DNA from: an uncultured Paracoccaceae bacterium
GTDB taxonomy: Bacteria; Pseudomonadota; Alphaproteobacteria; Rhodobacterales; Rhodobacteraceae
DNA: 64,000 nt
Assembly (NCBI GenBank): GCA_947502145.1
Contig: CANMYO010000005.1
Coordinates: 1-64,000, forward strand
Direction: 5' to 3'
Made by a program: the position numbers and the translations under genes. Of the stretch, positions 1-8,803 are shown one piece after another. The notes under the pieces are model-generated. The model saw only the letters and a program-made list of their open reading frames with translations. It searched no databases and had not been told where the DNA came from. Position 1 is the stretch's first letter, and the number at the start of each line of letters is the position of its first letter.

Positions 1-72
1 CGGTTGACGGGGCTCGAACCCGCGACCCCCGGCGTGACAGGCCGGTACTCTAACCAGCTGAGCTACAACCGC
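1..72 (-). tRNA. tRNA-Asp (anticodon GTC), cut at its 3' end by the window edge
   Basis: Read on the minus strand this folds as a standard cloverleaf. The 5' acceptor strand GCGGTTG (positions 72-66) pairs with CAACCG at the window edge. The D arm, the anticodon loop with GTC and the T arm GGTTCGAGCC are all present. The last acceptor base, the discriminator and any encoded CCA lie to the left of position 1, so the gene is incomplete only because of the window boundary. Confidence 0.95.
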
Positions 73-164
73 GCATCTTCGTCCAGTCGTCCTGACCGGA
101 TGCCGCGCTTGATATGCGCGGTCCCGCGCCCCGTCAAGCGAGGTTTATGCAATCGGGGTGCTTT

Positions 165-1235
165 TTATTGCGCCGGAGATTTTGCCTGCACCGCGTCAAA
201 AAGTGATGCCAGCTCCATGCCGAATCGCGACGGGTGGTAACGGCTCTCGTAAGCGGCCAGACAATGAGGGCGCATGTCGCGCAATTTCGCCTTTTCCAGA
301 CCCGACAGACAGGCGGCCATCGCCTCCACTGTCAGGTCAAAGGTGAGGCCGGTGCGATCCTCGACCACCAGATCAGGCAGCGCGCCCCGACGACTGACCA
401 GCGCCGGTGTACTTTGCGCCATCGCCTCGACCACAACCATGCCGAACCCCTCCCAGCGGGACGGCACCACAAGCGCATCCGCCGCGGCACAGCGTTCGGC
501 AACGCCAGCGTGATCCAGCCAGCCCAGAAAGGTCACGCCATCCGGGGCCGCTGCCCCCAGTTCCTCCGCCTGCCCGCCGGCAATTTCAAGAACGATGTCC
601 TTGCGGGTCTCGCGCACCCGCGCAAGGGCTTCAAGCAGCAGATCAAGGCCTTTCTGTTTTGCAAAACGGCCGATAAACAACAGCTTGATCGCATCGCTCT
701 GCTTGACCAGCTCCGACGGGTTTGGCGGCAAAAGGGCGGCGCCTTCGATCATGACGTGCGCGCCGGCATATCTTTCTGTGCGTGCCAACTGCAAATCATG
801 TTCCGAAATACTCAACACCCGATGCGACAGGCGCGGCAGCTTGCCTTCGACCTGTGCAACAATCCAGCGTTTCATACCACCTTGATAACGCGACTGCGCC
901 CAACCATGGGCGCAATAAATCACCTTGGCGCGCTGCCCGGGCATGGCAAGAAACGGCAACATCACCATCGTGAAAGTGCTGTGCAGAAAGACGATATCAG
1001 GGTCAAAATCGCGGATCGCCTGGCGCGTTGCCTTGACCAAGGCACCCAGGGTCCGCGCGCCACGCCCCTGATCGGGATACAACACACGATCCATATGCGA
1101 AGTGATGCAATGGGCATGGCTTTGGGGGGCCACGACGAGGTGTGTATCGTCAGGATTACGAACCGCCCATATCAGATCAATATAGGTGCCAATGCCCCCC
1201 TTGGCGACTTCACACACATGAAGAATTCTTGTCAT
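165..1235 (-). CDS. Glycosyltransferase family 4 (GT-B fold)
   Basis: A protein of about 356 residues that would transfer a sugar from an activated donor to a glycan or lipid acceptor on the cytoplasmic side of the membrane; the substrate cannot be told. The N-terminal half begins MTRILHVCEVAKGGIGTY, with the glycine-rich loop typical of acceptor domains. The C-terminal half carries LLFIGRFAKQKGLDLLLEA and the donor-binding motif EGFGMVVVEAMA with its conserved Glu residues. An in-frame ATG eight codons further upstream is possible, but family alignment favours the start at MTRIL. The gene stands alone between two tRNA genes, with no other polysaccharide genes nearby, so its pathway is unknown. 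Family assignment is firm; specificity is not. Confidence 0.85.
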   Translation of the reverse strand: MTRILHVCEVAKGGIGTYIDLIWAVRNPDDTHLVVAPQSHAHCITSHMDRVLYPDQGRGARTLGALVKATRQAIRDFDPDIVFLHSTFTMVMLPFLAMPGQRAKVIYCAHGWAQSRYQGGMKRWIVAQVEGKLPRLSHRVLSISEHDLQLARTERYAGAHVMIEGAALLPPNPSELVKQSDAIKLLFIGRFAKQKGLDLLLEALARVRETRKDIVLEIAGGQAEELGAAAPDGVTFLGWLDHAGVAERCAAADALVVPSRWEGFGMVVVEAMAQSTPALVSRRGALPDLVVEDRTGLTFDLTVEAMAACLSGLEKAKLRDMRPHCLAAYESRYHPSRFGMELASLFDAVQAKSPAQ

Positions 1236-1411
1236 TTTTGGCGGCCCAATGCGTCCCAATTCGGATAGGCGATGCGACGTCGCATGTCAAAACCGAATTC
1301 AGATGATTCAGCACAGATCATTAAGACAACCTTAACGGTTGTTGAAATCGGCATTGTTCCGCCGATATCGCGCGGCAATTGCCTTGGCGTTGCGTGTCAC
1401 CCTGTGGGGAA

Positions 1412-1487
<76 letters not shown>

Positions 1488-1516
1488 GCTGCGGGCCATT
1501 TAGGCGATCTTTGCGA

Positions 1517-2071
1517 CTAACGCAACAGGGTTTGTGTGCCTTCTTTCACTTGCCAGACGACACCCTGCCCGCCTTCGGTCTGTCCGATCGGTAATTCGTC
1601 CCCAGCAACCAGCAATGACCGGATCATCCGGCTGGTGATCCCATGGGTAAATAGAACGGCGGGTTGCTGCAGATCAGCCAGAAATGCCGCGCAGCGTTTG
1701 CGCAGGCCCTCCAGCCCCTCGCCGCCCGGTGCGTCTTCGTAATGGGCCAGAAATCCGCGCGCATCATCATACTTAGGCAGGTCCTTGCGATAGGCCCCGG
1801 ACCATTCCCCAACCGAAATCTCACGCAGCCTGTCGTCGGTGCGAATTTCTGTTGCCCATTGCGCCGCCGCTATGGCCGCGGTCTGGAAAGCCCGGCCAGA
1901 GGGGCTGCTCAGACAGATAAACCCGCTCAGGTCCAGCCCGCGCAGGATTTCACCCTGCCGCGCGGCCTGCATTTCGCCTTTATGCGTTAGCGGAGAGTTC
2001 AGCCACCCTTGCATCCGGTCCACGGCATTCCACTCTGTTTCGCCGTGGCGGCAAATATAAAGATCCTGCAT
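1517..2071 (-). CDS. Histidine phosphatase family protein (phosphoglycerate mutase-like)
   Basis: About 184 residues. The N-terminal RHGETEWN motif carries the histidine that is phosphorylated during catalysis in the histidine phosphatase superfamily. A later THGITSRMIR segment supplies the second active-site histidine, and SSPSGRAFQTA matches the usual phosphate-pocket arginine region. The protein is probably a cytosolic phosphatase of the cobC/gpmB type; the substrate cannot be set from sequence and no cobalamin genes are nearby. The start at MQDLYICRHGE was chosen because the family normally begins a few residues before RHG; an ATG nine codons upstream is also in frame. It lies between the two valine tRNA genes on the same strand. 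Confidence 0.85.
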   Translation of the reverse strand: MQDLYICRHGETEWNAVDRMQGWLNSPLTHKGEMQAARQGEILRGLDLSGFICLSSPSGRAFQTAAIAAAQWATEIRTDDRLREISVGEWSGAYRKDLPKYDDARGFLAHYEDAPGGEGLEGLRKRCAAFLADLQQPAVLFTHGITSRMIRSLLVAGDELPIGQTEGGQGVVWQVKEGTQTLLR

Positions 2072-2154
2072 GGTTCCGGCCCTTTTGTGTCGCGGCATGT
2101 CGCGCAAGGCGGCACATGCATATTGGATCGTTAATCTTTGAAAATAAACGATAA

Positions 2155-2229
2155 TGGTGGGTGATAAGAGATTTGAACTCCTGACATCTTCGATGTGAAC
2201 GAAGCGCTCTACCACTGAGCTAATCACCC
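2155..2229 (-). tRNA. tRNA-Val (anticodon CAC), CCA encoded
   Basis: The acceptor strands GGGTGAT and ATCACCC pair, with discriminator A and encoded CCA (TGG at 2155-2157 on the plus strand). The anticodon stem CTTCG/CGAAG holds loop TTCACAT, giving anticodon CAC, a valine isoacceptor for GUG codons. The T arm reads GAGTTCAAATC. Its similarity to the TAC valine tRNA suggests the two arose by duplication. Confidence 0.95.
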
Positions 2230-2353
2230 AATGCACGCTGGTCTAGCGCGTTGGAATTGGGCTTTCAACCCTCCATTTTGGCGGCTGGGCCGGGGCCGGT
2301 TTTAGCGATTTCGGGGTGGGACGCCGCGCAGGCGTCCCAGCCGCGTGCAACCG

Positions 2354-2752
2354 CTAAATTGTCGGGTCACTCTTGTCGGTTCTGGGTGTGCGCAGCTTAA
2401 GTGTCAGCGCCCGCGCGCCGCGGTTAAGCTCTTTTGTTTTCATCACTTTCAACTTGCCCAATGGCGGCAGGTTCAATTCATCTCCGCGCGCCAGAATATC
2501 AACCAGTTCGGCCATAGCCGCTTCTATCGCAGGTTTGGCGTCACGCCGCTTGACCCCGCTGCGGGCGACGGCGCGGTCCAGAAACTCGGGTTTTTTGACG
2601 GGCTGGCTTGCAACCACGGGCTCTGCCGGTGTGACAACCTTGGGGCTTGGCGCTGCCACCTTGGCGGTTTTGGGGGCGATCTTTGCGGTGGGTGTCTTTG
2701 CCTGCAAAGTGACGGTTGCGCGCGGTGCTGCTGGCTTTGGTTTGCTGGCCAT
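2354..2752 (-). CDS. HU-like DNA-binding protein with Lys/Ala/Pro-rich N-terminal extension
   Basis: About 132 residues. The first 50 or so are low complexity, rich in Lys, Ala, Pro and Thr (for example APKTAKVAAPSPKV). They are followed by a domain of about 75 residues resembling the HU/IHF fold: a helical part (FLDRAVARSGVKRRDAKP), then LPPLGKLKVMKTKELNRG, which resembles the beta-ribbon entry. It would bind DNA non-specifically in the nucleoid. The start was chosen because GGAG sits 8 bases before the ATG at 2752. It lies downstream of lon on the same strand, matching the common lon-hup order, but it is more diverged than a canonical HU and its arm is short. Confidence 0.7.
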   Translation of the reverse strand: MASKPKPAAPRATVTLQAKTPTAKIAPKTAKVAAPSPKVVTPAEPVVASQPVKKPEFLDRAVARSGVKRRDAKPAIEAAMAELVDILARGDELNLPPLGKLKVMKTKELNRGARALTLKLRTPRTDKSDPTI

Positions 2753-2878
2753 TATTGATCTCCTGCTCTGCAATGACCATAGCGCGACAGATCGGCGCTG
2801 CCCACCGTCTTTCAGGAAACGAAAGTGCAATGCGTGATCTGGGGAACAAATCCGCTATAAAGGGTGCGCCGGAATCAC

Positions 2879-2906
2879 AAAGGGACGCAATCACTTGCGC
2901 CCCTTT
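2879..2906. terminator. Hairpin between lon and the HU-like gene
   Basis: An imperfect inverted repeat: AAAGGG-A-CGCAA, loop TCAC, TTGCG-C-CCCTTT. It sits 19 bases after the lon stop codon on the minus strand. The U-rich tail is better on the plus strand (TTCTTGTCTTGT) than on the minus strand, so it is an uncertain intrinsic terminator for lon, and may instead protect the lon mRNA 3' end. Confidence 0.55.
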
Positions 2907-2925
2907 CTTGTCTTGTCATGTTGAC

Positions 2926-5331
2926 TTAGTGAACGCCAGCGCCCAGCCCGTCATCACCCTTTTTCAAGGCTGCGGCGGCCGCCTCTTCGGCTGCTTCGTC
3001 CCATTCAATCGGTTCCGGTTGGCTGACAAGCGCATGTTCCAACACCTCCGAGACGTGTTTGACCGAGATAATGTTCAGCCCGTCCTTCACGTTGTCAGGA
3101 ATGTCAGCCAGATCCTTGGCATTGTCCTGTGGGATGAGAACGGTCTTGATCCCACCACGCAGCGCCGCCAGCAGCTTTTCTTTCAGGCCGCCAATTGGCA
3201 TTGCATTGCCGCGCAGGCTGACCTCGCCGGTCATTGCGATATCCTTGCGCACCGGGATCTTGGTCAGCACCGACACAATCGAAGTCACCATCGCCAGACC
3301 CGCTGACGGGCCATCCTTTGGCGTTGCGCCGTCAGGCACGTGCACGTGAATGTCCAGGGTATCAAAGCTTGTTGGTTTCACCCCGATCTTGGGCGAGATG
3401 GAGCGCACGTAGGACGAAGCCGCATCAATGGATTCCTTCATCACATCGCCCAGTTTGCCGGTGGTCTTCATCCGGCCCTTGCCCGGCAGGCGCAGCGCTT
3501 CGATGTTCAACAACTCTCCACCGACAGACGTCCAGGCCAAACCGGTCACTACACCTACTTGATCCTCATCTTCGGCCAGACCAAAGCGATGCTTTTCAAC
3601 GCCCAGATAGTCGGACAGGTTTTCTGCATTCACTTCAATGGATTGCGCGTCTTTCTTCACAAGCTTTGTGACCGCTTTGCGCGCGACCTTTGCCAATTCG
3701 CGCTCAAGGTTCCGCACGCCGGCTTCCCGGGTGTAAACCCGCACCATTGCCGTCAGCGCATCATCCGAGATCGAAAACTCCTTGGCCTTCAAGCCGTGGT
3801 TTTTCAACACCTTGGGCAACAGATGCTGACGCGCAATCTCACGCTTTTCGTCTTCGGTGTAACCAGCCAGCGGAATGATCTCCATCCGGTCCAGCAAGGG
3901 TCCCGGCATGTTATAGCTGTTGGCCGTGGTCAGGAACATCACGTTCGACAGGTCGTATTCGACCTCAAGATAATGGTCGACAAATGTCGAATTCTGTTCC
4001 GGATCAAGCACTTCCAGCATCGCCGATGCCGGATCACCGCGGAAATCCTGACCCATCTTGTCGATCTCATCGAGAAGGATCAGCGGGTTCGTCGTCTTGG
4101 CCTTCTTCAGCGCCTGAATGATCTTGCCGGGCATTGACCCGATATAGGTCCGCCGGTGACCGCGAATTTCACTTTCATCGCGCACACCACCAAGCGAGAT
4201 GCGAATAAACTCGCGCCCCGTGGCTTTGGCAACCGATTTCCCAAGCGATGTCTTACCCACGCCCGGAGGGCCGACAAGGCACATGATCGGGCCCTTCAGC
4301 TTCTTGCTGCGCTGCTGCACGGCAAGATACTCCACGATCCGTTCCTTGACCTTCTCAAGACCGTAATGATCGTTATCCAGCACGTTCTGCGCATGGTTAA
4401 GGTTTTTCTTGGTGCGTGATTTCACGCCCCATGGCAGCGCCAGCACCCAGTCAAGGTAGTTGCGCACAACAGTGGCCTCTGCCGACATGGGTGACATGTT
4501 CTTGAGCTTCTTGAGCTCGGCATCGACCTTTTCGCGGGCTTCCTTGGACAGCTTGGTTTCGGCAATTTTCGCTTCAAGTTCAGCCACTTCGTTCTGGCCG
4601 TCCTCACCGTCGCCCAGTTCTTTCTGGATCGCCTTCATCTGTTCGTTCAGATAATATTCGCGCTGGGTCCGCTCCATCTGCGATTTGACGCGGGTCTTGA
4701 TCTTCTTTTCGACCTGCAGCACCGACATTTCGCCCTGCATCAGCCCAAAGACCTTTTCCAGACGATCCGTGACCGACAAGGTTTCCAAGAGCTCCTGCTT
4801 CTGGTCGACCTCAATGCCCAGATGTCCGGCCACAAGATCAGCCAGTTTGGCCGGCTCAACCGCTTCGGATACGGCGGCCATGGCCTCTTCGGGGATGTTT
4901 TTCTTGATCTTGGCGTAGCGTTCAAATTCGTTTGCAACGGAGCGCACCAGCGCTTCGACCTCATCCTCATTGCCGGGCATTTCGGTCAGATACTCGGCCG
5001 AGGCTTCAAAGAAGTTCTCGTTTTCGACAAATCCGGTGATCCGCACCCGCGCGCGGCCCTCGACCAGCACCTTGACGGTGCCGTCAGGCAGTTTCAGCAG
5101 TTGCAATACGTTGGCCAGCACACCGGCCTTGTAGATGCCCTCTGCCTCGGGGTCGTCCTCGCCAGCGTCGATCTGACTGGACAATAGTATCTGTTTGTCG
5201 TCCTTCATCACCTCTTCCAGGGCGCGGACAGACTTTTCCCGACCGACGAACAGCGGCACGATCATATGTGGGAAAACCACGATGTCGCGCAGTGGCAGGA
5301 CGGGATAGGATGAACTCAACGGTTCTTGCAT
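2926..5331 (-). CDS. lon: ATP-dependent protease Lon (La)
   Basis: An 801-residue cytosolic AAA+ protease that degrades misfolded and regulatory proteins. Visible in order: the LON substrate-binding domain (YPVLPLRDIVVFPHMIVPLF), a coiled middle region, Walker A GPPGVGKTSLGKS, Walker B PLILLDEIDKMG, and the C-terminal protease domain. That domain carries the catalytic serine in KDGPSAGLAM and the lysine in GGLKEKLLAALRGG, the Ser-Lys dyad of LonA. Length is normal for the family. The start at 5331 follows AAGGAAAAGAGC, a reasonable ribosome-binding site, and gives the usual N terminus; the 34-codon extension further upstream lacks family resemblance. The C-terminal 25 residues are acidic and Ala-rich. 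Confidence 0.98.
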   Translation of the reverse strand: MQEPLSSSYPVLPLRDIVVFPHMIVPLFVGREKSVRALEEVMKDDKQILLSSQIDAGEDDPEAEGIYKAGVLANVLQLLKLPDGTVKVLVEGRARVRITGFVENENFFEASAEYLTEMPGNEDEVEALVRSVANEFERYAKIKKNIPEEAMAAVSEAVEPAKLADLVAGHLGIEVDQKQELLETLSVTDRLEKVFGLMQGEMSVLQVEKKIKTRVKSQMERTQREYYLNEQMKAIQKELGDGEDGQNEVAELEAKIAETKLSKEAREKVDAELKKLKNMSPMSAEATVVRNYLDWVLALPWGVKSRTKKNLNHAQNVLDNDHYGLEKVKERIVEYLAVQQRSKKLKGPIMCLVGPPGVGKTSLGKSVAKATGREFIRISLGGVRDESEIRGHRRTYIGSMPGKIIQALKKAKTTNPLILLDEIDKMGQDFRGDPASAMLEVLDPEQNSTFVDHYLEVEYDLSNVMFLTTANSYNMPGPLLDRMEIIPLAGYTEDEKREIARQHLLPKVLKNHGLKAKEFSISDDALTAMVRVYTREAGVRNLERELAKVARKAVTKLVKKDAQSIEVNAENLSDYLGVEKHRFGLAEDEDQVGVVTGLAWTSVGGELLNIEALRLPGKGRMKTTGKLGDVMKESIDAASSYVRSISPKIGVKPTSFDTLDIHVHVPDGATPKDGPSAGLAMVTSIVSVLTKIPVRKDIAMTGEVSLRGNAMPIGGLKEKLLAALRGGIKTVLIPQDNAKDLADIPDNVKDGLNIISVKHVSEVLEHALVSQPEPIEWDEAAEEAAAAALKKGDDGLGAGVH

Positions 5332-5806
5332 GCTCTTTTCCTTCTTGCGGCAAAACCACCCGGCCCCGCTTCTGCGGCAGCCCCGGCAGTTCCCTCTGGA
5401 GTTCATATCTGGGGTCTGACCCAGGATAATCAACCAATGTTATTGTTGCCTTACCGCGCAACATGCCCCATTCGCCCGGGGGGCTGCAATGGGACAAGCC
5501 GCAAAACGGTGGTGATTTCCCGCTTTGTCCACAACATTTTGCTTAATGCGGCCAATGGGGTAACACTGTTTCAGGGACGCAAGGATTGCCATTGAGCGCG
5601 ATGATCGCTGCAGTACCGAGCACATGAGGATTGGCCCCCTATCTGTTCCGATCCACGACTGGCCGGACCGGTCCGACCGGGGTGATCCGCCGCCGTCACA
5701 TCAGCGTGAGCGGCCGGTGTGCGAGGTGCAGAGCTCTTGGCCTCGCCGGAAACCTTCGCGACCGATGCCCCACCATTTTCAGCTGGCCGCCACGCCCGCC
5801 CCTTGA
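5332..5806. other. 475-base stretch without a supported gene (lon 5' region)
   Basis: No reading frame here has family-like composition; short frames on both strands look random. On the minus strand, bases 5408-5430 form an imperfect hairpin (TGGG/CCCA core) in what would be the lon leader. A weak heat-shock-like promoter is possible at 5554-5583 (minus strand CTTG, 19 bases, CCCCATT), but the spacing is one or two bases longer than expected for the alphaproteobacterial RpoH consensus. The right part also contains the unexplained gap after tgt. Confidence 0.4.
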
Positions 5807-6937
5807 TCAGAGCGGTTCGATATCGCCCTGCGCCCGGCCCGCATGAAAATCGGCCTCCCAGCTTGCAAAGGTGCCCGCCGTGATGGCATTGCGCATGCCG
5901 TCCATGATTTCCTGAAAATAATGCAGGTTGTGCCAGGTCAGCAGCATGCCCGAGATCATCTCCTGCGCCCGAAACACGTGATGCAGATAGGCTCGCGAAT
6001 ATTGGCTGCACGCAGGGCAGCTGCAGGCCTCATCCAATGGCCGGGGGTCATCGGCATGGCGGGCGTTCTTGATATTGACGACCCCATTGCGGGTGAACAC
6101 CTGCCCGGTGCGGCCAGAGCGTGACGGCAAGACACAATCCATCATGTCGATACCGCGTTTGACAGCGCCGACAATGTCATCCGGCTTGCCGACACCCATC
6201 AGGTATCGCGGCTTGTCTTCGGGCAGCATGTCGGGTGCGTAGTCAAGAACACCAAACATGGCCTCCTGCCCCTCTCCGACAGCCAGCCCGCCGACCGCAT
6301 AGCCGTCAAATCCGATGTCGCGCAGGGCCTCGGCGGATTCAGCGCGCAGATCCTGCGTGACCCCACCCTGCTGAATCCCAAACAGCGCATGCCCGGGGCG
6401 ATCACCAAAGGCCGCTTTTGACCGGGCGGCCCAACGCATCGACATGCGCATTGACTTGGCAACATCCGCGTCACTGGCCGGAAGCGCGGGGCATTCGTCA
6501 AAACACATCACGATGTCCGAACCGAGCAGCTTTTGAATCTCCATCGAACGTTCGGGGCTGAGAAAATGCTTTGATCCATCGATGTGGCTTTTGAAGGTCA
6601 CGCCCTCTTCGGTCAGTTTGCGCAGATCCGACAGCGACATCACCTGAAAACCACCCGAATCCGTGAGGATCGGCTTGTCCCAGTTCATGAACCTGTGCAG
6701 CCCACCCAGCCTGTCGATCCGCTCTGCGGTGGGTCGCAGCATCAGGTGATAGGTGTTGCCTAGCAGAATATCCGCGCCCGTTGCAGCGACGCTTTCGGGC
6801 AGCATTGCCTTGACCGTGGCGGCCGTCCCCACAGGCATGAAGGCCGGTGTGCGGATCGCGCCGCGCGGTGTATGAATCACACCGGTGCGTGCCTTTGCGT
6901 CTGTCGCGTTCAGGTCAAATGATATTCGCTGTGTCAT
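5807..6937 (-). CDS. tgt: tRNA-guanine transglycosylase
   Basis: A 376-residue enzyme that exchanges guanine-34 for preQ1 in tRNAs with GUN anticodons (Asp, Asn, His, Tyr), in the queuosine pathway. Visible: the TIM-barrel start [23 protein letters not shown] (positions about 18-40), [12 protein letters not shown], the catalytic-site segment [16 protein letters not shown], and the second active-site Asp in [14 protein letters not shown]. The zinc site CSCPAC plus a downstream His is intact. Length is typical. The start ATG at 6937 is preceded by GGAGCC. It is divergent from the MFS transporter. No other queuosine gene is in the window. Confidence 0.98.
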   Translation of the reverse strand: MTQRISFDLNATDAKARTGVIHTPRGAIRTPAFMPVGTAATVKAMLPESVAATGADILLGNTYHLMLRPTAERIDRLGGLHRFMNWDKPILTDSGGFQVMSLSDLRKLTEEGVTFKSHIDGSKHFLSPERSMEIQKLLGSDIVMCFDECPALPASDADVAKSMRMSMRWAARSKAAFGDRPGHALFGIQQGGVTQDLRAESAEALRDIGFDGYAVGGLAVGEGQEAMFGVLDYAPDMLPEDKPRYLMGVGKPDDIVGAVKRGIDMMDCVLPSRSGRTGQVFTRNGVVNIKNARHADDPRPLDEACSCPACSQYSRAYLHHVFRAQEMISGMLLTWHNLHYFQEIMDGMRNAITAGTFASWEADFHAGRAQGDIEPL

Positions 6938-7027
6938 GGCGGCTCCTGCATCTTCCCGCGCATATGGCTGATCGGGCTGCGGTTGAAAAGGGTTTCACTC
7001 TTGCGCAGCTCTGCATAGCATCCGCGC

Positions 7028-8245
7028 ATGTCACAATCCGCCCCCCACCCAAGCACCGTCACCGCCGCCATCGTGGCGGGCTGTCTGATCTCATTCATCA
7101 CCTTCGGGTTTTCCGCGACCTTTGGGGTGTTCCTGCGACCAATGTCAGAAGAGCTTGGCTGGGGACGCGAAGTGTTTTCCCTGTCGATGGCGGTGCAACT
7201 ATTGTTCTGGGGCATTGCCCTGCCCGTCGCGGGTATGCTGGCGGATCGGTTCGGCAGCGCCCGCGTGCTTGTAATTGGTGCTTTTGTGGCCGCACTTGGC
7301 TTTCTTTTGCGTGGAACAGTGATCAATCCAACGGTCTTTGTCGGCTCTGGCGTGATTGTTGGTCTTGGCACCGGCGCGGCCTCGTTTCAGATCGTGATCG
7401 TCGCCCTGGGCAAGGTCGTCAGTGCCGCGCGGCGCAGCCTTGTGCTGGGGCTTGGTACCGCCTCGGCATCGGCGGGGATGTTCTTTGCGGCGCAGATTTC
7501 ATCCTGGATGGCGGTCAGCATCGGCTGGCAGGCCGCGATCCTGGTGATCGCCGCCAGCTTTCTGCTGATCCCGCCGCTGGCGATTTTTGTCGCGCGTGTT
7601 TCACGCCCCACGGTGGATGCCGCGGGCGGCAACCAGTTTGGTTATGCGATCAAGACTGCCTTTGGGGATTCCGCCTATGTGCTGCTGTTCTTTGGCTTCT
7701 TTGTCTGCGGTTTTCACGTCGCCTTTATCCAGAACCACCTGCCCGCCTATATCACCGACGCCGGAATGACGCCTGCGATTGCGGCCTGGTCGCTGTCGCT
7801 GATCGGGCTGTTCAACATTGCCGGGGCACTTGGCGCCGGCTGGTTTGGCCAGCGCTATTCCAAGAAAGCGGTCTTGGCGAGCATTTATGTCGCTCGTGCA
7901 ATCATCATTACCGGCTTTATCCTGGTGCCGCTATCGGCTGCGAGTGTGATCCTGTTTTCTGCGGTGATGGGGGTGCTCTGGTTGTCGACAGTGCCGCTGA
8001 CCACGGCGCTGGTGGGGCAGACTCAGGGACTGCGGTTCATGTCGACACTGGTGGGGCTTGTTTTCCTATCACACCAGATTGGATCATTCCTTGGCGCCTG
8101 GCTTGGCGGGCGTATCTATGACCAGACTGGCAGCTATACCGGCATGTGGTGGGCGGCAGTGTTGCTTGGGCTGCTGGCCGCGCTCTTGCATATCCCCATT
8201 CGCGAAGCCCCCGGCAAACTTGCCCAGCGCGAGGCTGCGTCGTAA
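7028..8245 (+). CDS. MFS transporter, 12 transmembrane segments
   Basis: A 405-residue inner-membrane protein of the major facilitator superfamily. About 12 hydrophobic segments are visible, and the MFS loop 2-3 signature appears as GMLADRFGSARVLVIGA (near residues 68-85). A central hydrophilic loop of about 25 residues separates the two halves. It most resembles oxalate/formate-antiporter-like or monocarboxylate-like MFS members, but the cargo cannot be assigned. It is divergent from tgt with a 90-base gap and has no obvious partner genes; the following sufT lies 90 bases downstream with its own ribosome-binding site. Confidence 0.85.
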   Translation: MSQSAPHPSTVTAAIVAGCLISFITFGFSATFGVFLRPMSEELGWGREVFSLSMAVQLLFWGIALPVAGMLADRFGSARVLVIGAFVAALGFLLRGTVINPTVFVGSGVIVGLGTGAASFQIVIVALGKVVSAARRSLVLGLGTASASAGMFFAAQISSWMAVSIGWQAAILVIAASFLLIPPLAIFVARVSRPTVDAAGGNQFGYAIKTAFGDSAYVLLFFGFFVCGFHVAFIQNHLPAYITDAGMTPAIAAWSLSLIGLFNIAGALGAGWFGQRYSKKAVLASIYVARAIIITGFILVPLSAASVILFSAVMGVLWLSTVPLTTALVGQTQGLRFMSTLVGLVFLSHQIGSFLGAWLGGRIYDQTGSYTGMWWAAVLLGLLAALLHIPIREAPGKLAQREAAS

Positions 8246-8335
8246 TGGCGCGCTGAAAGACTTCTTCTGCGACGTGACCTTTACGGTTTGCGCGCTAAAC
8301 CCTATATGAATGCTCAGGTATAGCAGGACAGACCC

Positions 8336-8698
8336 ATGAACGAAGCCACCGCCCCGATGGAAGGCGCGCCACTGATTGCCCCTTCGACCACCGATCATCC
8401 CCTTTACGAGGATATCGTGCAGGCTTGCCGGTCTGTGTTTGATCCCGAAATCCCGGTGAATATCTACGACCTTGGCCTGATCTACACGATCTCGGTCGCC
8501 GAGGATAACGCCGTGAACATCATCATGACACTGACGGCACCGGGCTGTCCGGTCGCGGGCGAAATGCCCGGCTGGGTCGCGGACGCGGTTGAACCGCTGC
8601 CGGGCGTGAAACACGTGGACGTGGAAATGACCTTTGAACCGCAATGGGGCATGGAAATGATGTCTGACGAGGCGCGGCTTGAACTGGGGTTCATGTAG
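8336..8698 (+). CDS. sufT: SufT-type Fe-S assembly protein (DUF59/MIP18 family)
   Basis: 120 residues with the DUF59 signature: FDPEIPVNIYDLGLIYTI (residues about 38-55) and MTLTAPGCPVAGEMPGW (about 63-80), where TAPGCP carries the conserved cysteine. The family helps mature iron-sulfur proteins, and in alphaproteobacteria the SUF operon usually ends with such a gene followed by an A-type carrier. Here an A-type carrier (10204-10566) is indeed close downstream, but separated by the SatD-like pair. AGGACAG precedes the ATG. No sufBCDS genes are in the window, so these two are detached from the main operon. Confidence 0.85.
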   Translation: MNEATAPMEGAPLIAPSTTDHPLYEDIVQACRSVFDPEIPVNIYDLGLIYTISVAEDNAVNIIMTLTAPGCPVAGEMPGWVADAVEPLPGVKHVDVEMTFEPQWGMEMMSDEARLELGFM

Positions 8699-8752
8699 GT
8701 CAACCGCTGCACGGGTTGCAGGTGGGCAACCATTTTCTCTTGCTCTCCTAAA

Positions 8753-8803
8753 TAGCAAATAAATTCACTTGCTATATAAACATGCAAGCTATTTAACTTG
8801 CAT
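8753..8803 (+). promoter_or_regulatory. Two tandem 22-bp dyads abutting the SatD-like start codon
   Basis: Site 1 (8753-8774) is TAGCAA-N10-TTGCTA and site 2 (8782-8803) is ATGCAA-N10-TTGCAT. Both are perfect 6-bp inverted repeats with identical spacing, sharing GCAA-N10-TTGC. Their centres are 29 bp apart in an AT-rich island inside GC-rich DNA. The second ends on the base before the ATG at 8804. This is the form expected of a cooperative repressor operator. The downstream protein ends in a helix-turn-helix-like segment and is a candidate autoregulator. No ribosome-binding site is separable from site 2. Confidence 0.65.

Noticed and set aside
234-1268. 344-codon frame antisense to the glycosyltransferase
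   Set aside because: Shadow frame; the minus-strand gene shows GT-B motifs.
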